Shown here one piece after another: positions 1-5,738 of a DNA stretch of 7,857 nucleotides (position 1 is the first letter of the stretch; every line of letters starts with the position of its first letter). Source of the stretch: Desulfobacterales bacterium (GTDB lineage Bacteria; Desulfobacterota; Desulfobacteria; Desulfobacterales; JAFDCJ01); assembly GCA_020345785.1 (NCBI GenBank), contig CP070771.1:1102957-1110813 (forward strand), in the 5' to 3' direction. The notes under the pieces were generated by a model. That model searched no databases, was not told where the DNA came from, and saw only the letters and a program-made list of their open reading frames with translations. The position numbers and the translations under genes are program-made.

Positions 1-126
1 GAGATAGCAGTGAAGACAACAAAAAAGGTACCTCTAATCGTGCAAAAAACTCCTGCAGGAAGCCATGTAGTAATCAACGATCCCGATTCAGTGCCGAAAT
101 CTCCTACATACGCCTTATCTTCAGGC

Positions 127-211
127 TGGTGGTGGGGGGAGGATTCGAACCTCCGTAGGCTTCGCCGACAGATTTACAGTCTGTTCCCTTTGGCCGCTCG
201 GGAACCCCACC
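127..211 (-). tRNA. tRNA-Tyr (anticodon GUA)
   Basis: Read on the minus strand, this folds into a class II tRNA of 85 nt including an encoded CCA. The acceptor stem is GGTGGGG paired with CCCCACC, followed by discriminator A and CCA. The anticodon stem ACAGA/TCTGT encloses loop CTGTAAA, giving anticodon GTA. The variable region between the anticodon and T stems is 13 nt, as expected for bacterial tRNA-Tyr. The T stem GGAGG/CCTCC carries loop TTCGAAT. It decodes UAU and UAC. It lies downstream of tRNA-Thr in the same orientation, so the two are probably processed from one transcript, as in the Thr-Tyr clusters found next to tuf genes in many bacteria. No tRNA-Gly follows in the 126 bases left to the window edge. 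Confidence 0.97.
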
Positions 212-378
212 TGCTTGTTATTGACAATTGTGGCTTGGCGCTGCAGGCCGCGCAGCGCCCCTCTGCCGGCCATCCAACGCCCTGGCCAGAACCTTTAAAA
301 TTGGGAATGGGCGCTCTTGTCTCTGCAATAGTCATTTTCAGCCGACGCCTAAAATGAGCCGTCTGCCGAAATCAAATT
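212..378 (-). other. Structured 167-base spacer between tRNA-Thr and tRNA-Tyr
   Basis: The spacer contains a strong GC hairpin at 237-259 (GGCGCTGC and GCAGCGCC, 8 bp, 7-base loop). A second, weaker hairpin lies at 268-287 (GGCCA/TGGCC, 10-base loop). Neither is followed by a T-run on either strand, so neither looks like an intrinsic terminator. If the two tRNAs share a transcript, these hairpins would sit in the precursor. The hairpins are seen directly; a processing role is inference. Open frames across this stretch and the flanking tRNAs are antisense artefacts. Confidence 0.5.
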
Positions 379-454
379 TGGAGCCAGCGAAGGGACTCGA
401 ACCCCCGGCCCACTGATTACAAATCAGTTGCTCTACCAGCTGAGCTACGCTGGC
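379..454 (-). tRNA. tRNA-Thr (anticodon UGU)
   Basis: Read on the minus strand, this is a 76-nt class I tRNA with encoded CCA. The acceptor stem is GCCAGCG/CGCTGGC with discriminator T. The D arm is GCTC/GAGC. The anticodon stem ACTGA/TCAGT has loop TTTGTAA, giving anticodon TGT for Thr. The T arm has loop TTCGAGT, with two G-U pairs at the base of its stem (GGGGG/CCCTT). It is the upstream member of a Thr-Tyr pair. The gene to its right is far away and on the other strand, so its promoter should lie just right of position 454, but I could not pick a convincing -35/-10 pair there. Confidence 0.97.
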
Positions 455-1012
455 CTCACAACTTAACTTCTTGATATTAAACCAAAAATGATTGATAACG
501 TCCGAGACAGGCCCCATGCACTTAAAACAAATTTCTTTAACGATCTCTAATGAAAATTGCAAGCCTGAAAATATGCCAAAATTTAGCATTAAAAGCAATT
601 AAAACTTAATAACTGCTTTTTTTTTAATTTAATATCAATTTTCTTAAAAATTCACTTAAATTCTTTAAAAATTATATTGGAACCTTACCAAAGTTAAAAA
701 TAACTCACAAATAATACCTTTTAGCGAAAAAGCGGGGAATGGATCATTTCGTCGCGCCATGGATGAGAGTCATTAAGAAAGGTCGCTTTCACTTTATTAC
801 ATTTTTCTATAAAATTCAATAAGTAAAATAAACCGTCAAAATATTGTCTAAATGTCCGAATCCAAAGGCAGCCAAACCTTTTGGTAATAAATAAATTTAA
901 TGATTTCAACGCACCAACCCGTTTGTAATTATACCTGAAATCAACCATCAACTCGCTAAGCAGCCTTTCATTGTAAGCATTATTTTTGATTTGAAAAGGT
1001 TCTTTGAATTTT

Positions 1013-1029
1013 TTGGCACAAAATTAGCA
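1013..1029 (+). promoter_or_regulatory. Candidate sigma-54 (-24/-12) promoter
   Basis: The sequence TTGGCACAAAATTAGCA matches the sigma-54 consensus YTGGCACG-N4-TTGCW at all but two positions. The invariant GG (1015-1016) and GC (1027-1028) are at the required 12-base distance. It points toward mltD and would start transcription near 1040, giving a leader of about 180 nt. The match is seen in the sequence; its use is inference. A sigma-54 activator gene lies at the other end of the window, but nothing here shows that it acts on this site. Confidence 0.45.
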
Positions 1030-1033
1030 TTGC

Positions 1034-1061
1034 ATTTACCGAGCGCATGATATATTTACCG
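1034..1061 (+). repeat. Pair of direct repeats ATTTACCG spaced 20 bp
   Basis: The octamer ATTTACCG occurs at 1034-1041 and again at 1054-1061. The start-to-start distance of 20 bases is about two helical turns, so a dimeric or tandem DNA-binding protein could contact both on one face. The pair lies between the sigma-54-like element and the TTGACA element ahead of mltD. A regulatory role is inference. Confidence 0.35.
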
Positions 1062-1107
1062 TCAGCCGGATTTTTTTAATTAATTAAGAAAAATTGTATA
1101 TAAGGCC

Positions 1108-1135
1108 TTGACAATCTTACTTATTTTTGATTAAT
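1108..1135 (+). promoter_or_regulatory. Candidate sigma-70-type promoter of mltD
   Basis: A perfect -35 box TTGACA (1108-1113) is followed after 16 bases by ATTAAT (1130-1135), a 4 of 6 match to TATAAT. The predicted start near 1142 would leave a leader of about 80 nt before the ATG at 1223. The -10 box is only moderate and the surrounding DNA is AT-rich, so several alternative -10 choices exist. Confidence 0.4.
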
Positions 1136-1222
1136 GATATTATATAGTGTATTAACATCTGATATCGCCGCCGGTTTCCGAAAGTTGTTATGAATACCTG
1201 ACTTCCCTGAGGAATTGAATTG

Positions 1223-3049
1223 ATGAATCTTCGCCCATTAATTTCGCCTGTTCTACTGTTGTTTTTGTTAAGTGCATGTTCCCACATCTCATTCAACCAT
1301 GACGGGTCACCCGATCCAAATTCTCCGGAGAAAGCCGCCGGCTTATCTTCTGCCGAACTCGCTTTGGAAAAAGATAGTAGGCCGGAATCTGCTGGCAACG
1401 GCGAGCCGGATCAAACAGATCAAACAGATGCAGCAAGCGCCGTCGCCGACCAAGAGAAGAATGAAGCCGGCCTGGAAGCTGATTCCTCAACCAGTCAAAA
1501 GACCCAGACGGATCTTGATGAAGCCCTCGAGTTATGTGAATTATCCCAGGACTACTGGCAGCAGGGTGAACTCGAAAATGCGGTGGAAGCTCTGGACCGG
1601 GCCTATGCCTTAATTCTGGGGGTTGATACGACGGATCAACCCAAACTCATCCAGCAAAAAGAAGACTTGCGCTTTATGATCTCAAAACGCATTCTGGAGA
1701 TCTATGCCTCGCGCAATATCGTGGTCAACGGAAACCACAATGCGATTCCTGTGGACATCAATCGGCACGTACAAGCTGAGATCGATTTATTTACCGTAGG
1801 CGGCGAAAGAAATTTTTTTAAGGAGGCCTACCGACGCTCCGGTCGATACCGCGACAATATTGTCTTCGCCCTCAGGGAAGCCGGCTTACCTGAAGAGTTG
1901 TCGTGGCTTCCGCTGATTGAAAGCGGATTTAAGGTCAATGCCCTTTCCCGATCCAGAGCCCTTGGCCTGTGGCAATTTATTCCGTCGACCGGTTATAAAT
2001 TCGGTCTGCATCGCGACAAATTCGTCGACGAGCGTATGGACCCGGCCAAGTCAACCAAGGCCGCCATCGAGTATCTCAAAGAACTGCACAGTATGTTCGG
2101 CGACTGGTCGACGGTTCTGGCTGCCTACAATTGCGGCGAAGGGAGAGTTTTACGGGTCATTCGCAGTCAAAATATCAATTACCTGGACAACTTTTGGGAT
2201 CTGTATGAACGCCTGCCGCGAGAAACCGCTCGCTACGTACCCCGCTTTCTGGCCACGCTGCACGTGTTAAACAACTTGGAAAAGTACGGATTGGATCAGG
2301 TCTTCGTCGAGCCGCCCTTGGAATTCGAAACCGTTATTGTCAACAAACAGGTCAGTCTAAAGAGTGTAGCTAAATCCATCAATGTCGACGAACAGATCTT
2401 AAAAGAGCTGAATCCGGAGCTGCGTTATCGTATTTTGCCCGGCGACAACTATCAACTCAAAGTCCCGCAAGGTTCCGGCGAATTACTCCTGGCCCAATTG
2501 GATCAAATTCCCGTATCCCATCCGCCTCAGCCGGCGTATGTCTATCACCGCGTTCGACACGGCGAGACACTTTCGGTTATTGCACGAAGGTATCGTACAA
2601 GCGTGGGCAGGATAATGCAGGCCAACAATTTGCGTCGCTCAAACTTTATAGTTGCCGGCCAACGGTTAAAAATTCCGCAACGTGGTTACATGAATAGCGC
2701 CCCTCCGATTGTCCCACAGGCCGCCAATGGAGAATCCGTCATCCATATCGTCCACAAAGGTGATTCATTGTGGACCATCGCCAAACAATACGGTACGACG
2801 ACGACAAAAGTTCAGGAACTCAACAATCTGACCTCCACCCGTCTTTACAAAGGACAGCGCCTGACGATTTCTGCGGGGTACAAGGCGCCGCCGGTTGTCG
2901 ATGGGTTGGCCACCTATGAGGTGCGACCGGGCGACACGCCTTTCATAATCGCCAGACGCCACAATATGTCTCTCGACCGCCTTCTCTACTTAAACGAGCT
3001 GTATACCGGAAGTAAAATCTATCCCGGACAAAAGCTCTACATCGAATAG
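1223..3049 (+). CDS. mltD: Membrane-bound lytic murein transglycosylase D-like lipoprotein with LysM repeats
   Basis: The predicted 608-residue protein cleaves peptidoglycan glycan strands non-hydrolytically between MurNAc and GlcNAc, forming 1,6-anhydroMurNAc. It begins with a lipoprotein signal (hydrophobic PVLLLFLLSAC, lipobox Cys19), so it should be membrane-anchored in the periplasm. A polar low-complexity linker (about 20-95) and a helical TPR-like stretch (about 97-150) precede the SLT domain (about 210-330). That domain carries the catalytic Glu233 in PLIESGF, then GLWQFIPSTG (248-257) and AAYNCGEGRV (300-309). A degenerate module (about 365-415) and three LysM domains (about 441-485, 506-549, 564-607) follow; LysM domains bind peptidoglycan. 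I chose the ATG at 1223 because TGAGGA (1208-1213) sits 9 bases upstream; an in-frame TTG lies one codon earlier. The gene appears monocistronic. MltD-like domain order is clear; the biological role in this species is inferred. Confidence 0.95.
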   Translation: MNLRPLISPVLLLFLLSACSHISFNHDGSPDPNSPEKAAGLSSAELALEKDSRPESAGNGEPDQTDQTDAASAVADQEKNEAGLEADSSTSQKTQTDLDEALELCELSQDYWQQGELENAVEALDRAYALILGVDTTDQPKLIQQKEDLRFMISKRILEIYASRNIVVNGNHNAIPVDINRHVQAEIDLFTVGGERNFFKEAYRRSGRYRDNIVFALREAGLPEELSWLPLIESGFKVNALSRSRALGLWQFIPSTGYKFGLHRDKFVDERMDPAKSTKAAIEYLKELHSMFGDWSTVLAAYNCGEGRVLRVIRSQNINYLDNFWDLYERLPRETARYVPRFLATLHVLNNLEKYGLDQVFVEPPLEFETVIVNKQVSLKSVAKSINVDEQILKELNPELRYRILPGDNYQLKVPQGSGELLLAQLDQIPVSHPPQPAYVYHRVRHGETLSVIARRYRTSVGRIMQANNLRRSNFIVAGQRLKIPQRGYMNSAPPIVPQAANGESVIHIVHKGDSLWTIAKQYGTTTTKVQELNNLTSTRLYKGQRLTISAGYKAPPVVDGLATYEVRPGDTPFIIARRHNMSLDRLLYLNELYTGSKIYPGQKLYIE

Positions 3050-3054
3050 AAGCG

Positions 3055-3096
3055 GACGGCAGAGAACAGAGGTCGGAGAAGAGAAATAATGAGAAT
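3055..3096 (+). repeat. Degenerate heptanucleotide-period repeat after mltD
   Basis: Beginning six bases after the mltD stop, the sequence can be parsed in consecutive 7-base units resembling GAGAANA, for example GAGAACA at 3062, GAGGTCG at 3069 and GAGAAGA at 3076. The pattern fades by about 3096. It resembles in period, not in sequence, the heptamer stretches at 4101-4128 and 5709-5736. Confidence 0.35.
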
Positions 3097-3132
3097 ATTT
3101 TTGTCAGCCTGTAAACCACAACAGTAAAGAAT

Positions 3133-3155
3133 CCTGGCCCAGAGGACCAGGTTTT
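3133..3155 (+). terminator. Weak candidate terminator downstream of mltD
   Basis: CCTGG (3133-3137) and CCAGG (3147-3151) form a 5-bp GC-rich stem with a 9-base loop, followed by TTTTC. It lies 84 bases after the mltD stop. The stem is short and the T-run only four bases, so termination would be inefficient at best. Confidence 0.3.
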
Positions 3156-3193
3156 CAATGTTAAAATTAAAAAACGATTGCGAAATTTCCCCC

Positions 3194-3222
3194 CTGCCAG
3201 CTGTGTAACCCCCGAACATAAT
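3194..3222 (+). promoter_or_regulatory. Candidate promoter of the SDR gene
   Basis: CTGCCA (3194-3199) and CATAAT (3217-3222) are separated by 17 bases and together match 9 of 12 consensus positions. Transcription would start near 3229, inside the perfect 10-base palindrome AGAATATTCT (3226-3235), a position where a repressor site would be effective. Both promoter and operator roles are inference. Confidence 0.35.
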
Positions 3223-3263
3223 CTGAGAATATTCTGACTATATCTATATAAAAGGAGAAATTC

Positions 3264-4025
3264 ATGGCGAAATTGTCTTTTAATCTTGAGGACGAAGTCT
3301 TTGTGGTGACAGGCGGCAGCCGGGGCATAGGGTATGAAATCGCCGGACTTTTGTTGAACCAAAGAGCCAAGGTTGTCATTTGCGGCCGAAAACAGGAGGG
3401 GCTGGATGCGGCCGCCGCAGCGTTTAGTGCCGGTGATAATTTAAAAATCGTTCAAGCCCATGTCGCCAAAAATGAGGACGTCGACCGGCTGTTCGAGAAA
3501 GCTATCGAAGCCTTCGGCCGCATCGACGGTCTCATTAACAATGTCGGTATGAACATTGCGACAGGCCTGGTTGATGCCGATCCCGGACTGTGGAATAAAA
3601 TCATCGACAGCAATTTAAACGGTGCCTTTCTGTGCTCCCGCAAAGCAGGTCAGGTAATGAAGGATCAGAAAAAAGGCAAGATTGTTAGCATATCGTCGAT
3701 AGCCGGCCGGCGTTCAGCACCGTTTATGGGCATTTACGGCGTGGCCAAGGCCGGCATCGAGATGATGACCAAAGTTATGGCCCAGGAATTGGCGCCGTTT
3801 AACATTCAGGTCAACGCAGTCGCACCCTGCATGGTTCGCACCAAATTTAGTGAGCCGTTCTGGTCGAATGCCGAAATTTATGATCAGATCGTAAAGGGGA
3901 TTCCCATGGGGAGAATCGCCGAGCCGGCGGATGTAGCCTGGCCGGTTTTGTTTTTATGTTCTGAAGCATCCAATTTTATCACCGGACAGACGATAATGGT
4001 AGATGGAGGTGCAAGCGCGATTTAG
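3264..4025 (+). CDS. Classical short-chain dehydrogenase/reductase (FabG-like)
   Basis: The 253-residue protein is of usual length for a classical SDR, an NAD(P)-dependent cytoplasmic oxidoreductase. The Rossmann glycine motif TGGSRGIG is at 16-23. NNVG is at 92-95, in place of the usual NNAG. The probable catalytic tetrad is Asn117, Ser145 (in SISSIAG), Tyr158 and Lys162 (YGVAK). Arg42 after the second strand, together with Arg20, suggests preference for NADP(H). The C-terminus has the typical GQTIMVDGG. The start is firm: AGGAG (3253-3257) lies 6 bases before the ATG. Motifs give family and fold but not substrate; a 3-oxoacyl-ACP reductase or a sugar or alcohol dehydrogenase are all possible. 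The gene stands alone, over 200 bases after mltD and followed by hairpins, so neighbours do not define its pathway. Confidence 0.93.
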   Translation: MAKLSFNLEDEVFVVTGGSRGIGYEIAGLLLNQRAKVVICGRKQEGLDAAAAAFSAGDNLKIVQAHVAKNEDVDRLFEKAIEAFGRIDGLINNVGMNIATGLVDADPGLWNKIIDSNLNGAFLCSRKAGQVMKDQKKGKIVSISSIAGRRSAPFMGIYGVAKAGIEMMTKVMAQELAPFNIQVNAVAPCMVRTKFSEPFWSNAEIYDQIVKGIPMGRIAEPADVAWPVLFLCSEASNFITGQTIMVDGGASAI

Positions 4026-4100
4026 CCCGCAGTCAAGCCCGTTTAGCTAACGTCCTGATGACCTCGCTTTTTTAACAGAAAGAAGCGATGATCAAAATCT

Positions 4101-4128
4101 AATAACGAATAACAAATAACAATGAACG
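4101..4128 (+). repeat. Heptanucleotide tandem repeat (4 units of AATAACR-like)
   Basis: Four consecutive 7-base units start at 4101, 4108, 4115 and 4122. The second and third are identical (AATAACA), the first differs by one base, and the fourth (ATGAACG) is more diverged. The array ends exactly where the 13-bp hairpin at 4129 begins. Confidence 0.55.
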
Positions 4129-4157
4129 CCTAAATGAGCGATTCTCGCTCATTTAGG
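4129..4157. terminator. Perfect 13-bp hairpin, possible bidirectional terminator
   Basis: CCTAAATGAGCGA (4129-4141) and its exact reverse complement (4145-4157) enclose a 3-base loop, TTC. On the plus strand it is followed by GTTTAATGTT. On the minus strand it is followed by a moderately T-rich run through the heptamer repeat. It lies 103 bases after the SDR stop and 8 bases beyond the stop of the small minus-strand ORF. The hairpin is certain; a terminator role is likely but the U-tracts are imperfect on both sides. Confidence 0.5.
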
Positions 4158-4165
4158 GTTTAATG

Positions 4166-4291
4166 TTACGCCCGCCCCGAAATGGCAACAGCCGCGTTGC
4201 TGAGCTCAAATCCCAAGTATTGTTTCTCTGAATTCCTCACGGGTTCAATCCCATCCACAACAGCGCAAAATTTTATATTTAATGTGGACAT
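4166..4291 (-). CDS. Possible small ORF or gene remnant, 41 codons, unknown function
   Basis: This minus-strand frame runs from an ATG at 4291 to TAA at 4166-4168 and encodes 41 residues beginning MSTLNIKFCAVVDGIEPV and ending in AAVAISGRA. I do not recognise a family. In favour of coding, the stop is followed after 8 bases by a perfect 13-bp hairpin, the layout of a gene 3' end. The residue mix is also protein-like, with a hydrophobic N-terminal half. Against it, there is no clear ribosome binding site before the ATG, and the frame closes at a TAG 9 codons upstream. It may be a real small protein, the 3' remnant of a lost gene, or chance. Confidence 0.25.
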   Translation of the reverse strand: MSTLNIKFCAVVDGIEPVRNSEKQYLGFELSNAAVAISGRA

Positions 4292-4366
4292 CCGAAATAA
4301 AATGAATCTTCTAAGCTATAGATTTAGATACGAATTCGAATTCAGGTCATTGCAAAAAGTTTTAGA

Positions 4367-4395
4367 TTGCCATATGGTTGCTACCGTACTATAGG
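4367..4395 (+). promoter_or_regulatory. Candidate promoter of the P-loop NTPase gene
   Basis: TTGCCA (4367-4372, 5 of 6) and TATAGG (4390-4395, 4 of 6) are separated by 17 bases. The start would fall near 4402, leaving a leader of about 72 nt before the ATG at 4474. An overlapping alternative is TTGCAA (4350-4355) with TATGGT (4373-4378), also spaced 17. Confidence 0.35.
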
Positions 4396-4473
4396 TCTTC
4401 GGCATCAATAACTATGAAAGGGAAATATGCTGAATATGCCATTTTTCAGGGCGGATTAATTAGGAAGAAACCC

Positions 4474-4998
4474 ATGCGCCAGACAAATTGGTATGTCATC
4501 ACCGGAGCACCCTGTTCGGGAAAAACAGCCGTTATAAATGAGCTTGAGAGGCGGGGATACAGAGTCGTCCACGAGACAGCCAGAGCTTACATCGACCGCC
4601 GGTTAAATGAAGGTCTCCAGTTGGAAGCCATCAAAGCCGATGAACGGCAGTTTGAAGGTTGCATTCTGGAAGAAAAATTACGGATTGAATCCAGCCTGCC
4701 GCCCAATGAAACCATTTTTTTTGACCGCGGCATACCGGACAGCATTGCGTATTTCAAACTTGCCGGCCTGGATGCCGCCGAACCGTTGAGCAAAAGCAAT
4801 CTGTCTCGCTATCGCATGATATTCTTTTTTGAAAGACTCGAATTTTTGAAGGACCGCGTCCGCTCGGAAAATGAGAAGACGGCAGACAGACTGAATTCAC
4901 TGATTCAGGAAAGCTATCGACTGCTTGAATATGAAATTATACCCGTGCCGGCATTTTCGATTGAACAACGCGTAGAGTTCATTTTAAAGCTTCTCTAA
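4474..4998 (+). CDS. Small AAA_28-like P-loop NTPase/kinase, function unknown
   Basis: The 174-residue protein has a clear Walker A motif GAPCSGKT (11-18) right after the first strand (WYVIT). Then come the motif RRGYRVVHETAR (26-37) and an acidic IFFDRGIPDS (81-90), where Asp84 is the likely Walker B aspartate. This pattern is that of the AAA_28 group, related to nucleotide kinases and NadR-like proteins. The reaction and substrate are unknown for most members, and no annotation beyond a nucleotide-binding ATPase or kinase is justified. I chose the ATG at 4474 because AGGAAG (4462-4467) sits 6 bases upstream and the family usually begins just before the P-loop. The same frame is open back to 4378, with internal ATG codons that would add about 20 to 32 unconserved residues. 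The 3' end overlaps the minus-strand pseudouridine synthase by 15 bases. Confidence 0.85.
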   Translation: MRQTNWYVITGAPCSGKTAVINELERRGYRVVHETARAYIDRRLNEGLQLEAIKADERQFEGCILEEKLRIESSLPPNETIFFDRGIPDSIAYFKLAGLDAAEPLSKSNLSRYRMIFFFERLEFLKDRVRSENEKTADRLNSLIQESYRLLEYEIIPVPAFSIEQRVEFILKLL

Positions 4999-5685
4999 AA
5001 GGTATTGCGTTTCTTTTTCTGTCAGGTGTCGCCAGTTTCCCAGGGGCAGGCGCCCCAGTTTGACGTTGCCGACCCGAATACGTTTGAGCCGGACCACCTG
5101 ATTGCCCACTTTTCGAACCATCCGGCGGATTTGGCGGTTTCTGCCCTCCTGCAAAACAATCCGAAATCTTCTATCTGAAATCCGACGGACCCGGGCCGGA
5201 CGTGTCTTGGTGCCCATCAGCGGCAGACCGGCGGCCAATTTGCGCAGCGCACCATCGGTGATGGTTTGCTGGGTCGTCACGTCATATTCCTTTTCATGGT
5301 CGAAGGAAGGGTGGCTGAGCTGATGATGCAGCCGGCCGTCATTGGTTAAAAGCAACAGGCCGGTGGAGTCTTTATCCAGTCTGCCGATCGGATAGACCCG
5401 CTGGGGAATATTCACCAGGTCAATGACAATCTTTTCGCCCGGGTGACGGCAGCTGGTGACATAGTCTTTGGGTTTGTTCAGGGCGATATAAATATATGGC
5501 TGTGAAGGCCGGACCGTTTTCCCGTCGACCTGCACAAGATCGCTGTCGGGATCAATTTTCGTGCCGAGTTCAGCTACAATTTGGCCGTTGACGGCAACCT
5601 GCCCGGCTTTAATGTATTCCTCTCCCTTTCTGCGGGAGCAAATGCCGGCTGCAGAGAGAAACTTTTGAAGACGCATCAAAGGCAT
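4984..5685 (-). CDS. rRNA pseudouridine synthase, RsuA/RluB/RluE/RluF family
   Basis: This enzyme isomerises a specific uridine in rRNA to pseudouridine. The 233-residue protein has an N-terminal S4 RNA-binding domain (RLQKFLSAAGICSRRKGE, about residues 4-22 and onward to about 60). The catalytic domain carries PIGRLDKDSTGLLLLTNDG, with nucleophile Asp104, and the late motif EGRNRQIRRM. The HEKEY segment and the PLGNWRHLT end look closest to RluF/RluB (23S rRNA) among the subfamilies, but the target base cannot be set from sequence alone. The start is uncertain. ATG 5685 (MPLMRLQ) or ATG 5676 (MRLQ) fit the family; upstream there is only a weak AAAGAAA. The frame is open to an ATG at 5739, but those extra 18 codons are made of heptamer repeat. 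It lies 75 bases downstream of argJ on the same strand and may be cotranscribed. Confidence 0.93.
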   Translation of the reverse strand: MPLMRLQKFLSAAGICSRRKGEEYIKAGQVAVNGQIVAELGTKIDPDSDLVQVDGKTVRPSQPYIYIALNKPKDYVTSCRHPGEKIVIDLVNIPQRVYPIGRLDKDSTGLLLLTNDGRLHHQLSHPSFDHEKEYDVTTQQTITDGALRKLAAGLPLMGTKTRPARVRRISDRRFRIVLQEGRNRQIRRMVRKVGNQVVRLKRIRVGNVKLGRLPLGNWRHLTEKETQYLLEKL

Positions 5686-5708
5686 AATTTGTGGTTTCTT
5701 TAATTTAA

Positions 5709-5736
5709 CAACGGACAACGGACAACAGACCACCGA
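5709..5736 (-). repeat. Heptanucleotide tandem repeat between argJ and the pseudouridine synthase
   Basis: On the plus strand, four consecutive 7-base units start at 5709, 5716, 5723 and 5730. The first two are identical (CAACGGA), the third differs by one base (CAACAGA) and the fourth by two (CCACCGA). In the pseudouridine-synthase frame they translate to a VVCCPLSVV-like stretch, which is why the longer start at 5739 is unlikely to be real. Confidence 0.6.
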
Positions 5737-5738
5737 CA

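Larger units (their letters stand above)
455..1222. other. AT-rich intergenic region without a convincing gene
   Basis: This 768-base stretch separates the divergently oriented tRNA pair and mltD and is visibly richer in A/T than the genes. An AT-rich hairpin at 591-620 (AAAAGCA with TGCTTTT, 10-base loop) followed by T621-T625 could act as a weak terminator on the plus strand. A minus-strand frame is open from about 1025 down to a TAA at 721-723, with its first ATG at 948 (75 codons). It has no usable ribosome binding site and resembles nothing I recognise, so I do not call it a gene. The right part (1013-1135) holds the promoter-like elements listed separately. I see no tRNA, rRNA or riboswitch here. 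Confidence 0.6.
4026..4473. other. 448-base intergenic region with hairpins, heptamer repeat and a possible small ORF
   Basis: From left to right it holds a hairpin at 4064-4088, a heptamer-period repeat at 4101-4128, and a 13-bp perfect hairpin at 4129-4157. These are followed by a 41-codon minus-strand open frame (4166-4291) and a plus-strand promoter candidate (4367-4395). The 4064-4088 hairpin pairs TCGCTTTTTT with AAAGAAGCGA (10 bp including one U-G pair, 5-base loop); its T-run is inside the stem, so it is not a standard terminator. A plus-strand frame at 4182-4394 is open for 70 codons but shows no ribosome binding site or recognisable family. Confidence 0.5.

Noticed and set aside
10..357. 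Plus-strand open frame of 115 codons across tRNA-Tyr
   Set aside because: Its middle part (GEDSNLRRLRR and following) is the antisense of the tRNA-Tyr gene, a well-known false call. The first 40 codons are unassigned and could only be judged with sequence left of the window.
338..598. Minus-strand open frame of 86 codons
   Set aside because: It reads through the tRNA-Thr gene in the sense direction; the VAQLVEQLICNQ-type peptide is a typical tRNA-derived artefact.
721..948. 75-codon minus-strand ORF with ATG at 948
   Set aside because: It has no ribosome binding site and no recognisable domain, so it is described in the gap entry and as a low-interest finding but not annotated as a gene.
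2943..3379. Minus-strand open frames opposite the end of mltD and the SDR start
   Set aside because: They overlap the reliable SDR start with its ribosome binding site and have no recognisable motif.
4230..4256. GGGTTCAATCCC-like stretch resembling a tRNA T arm, considered as an attachment-site remnant
   Set aside because: The stem does not pair beyond two bases in the canonical register and no acceptor end or integrase is present.
4182..4394. 70-codon plus-strand ORF
   Set aside because: It lies opposite the possible 41-codon minus-strand frame and the promoter region of the NTPase, has no ribosome binding site, and shows no family signature.
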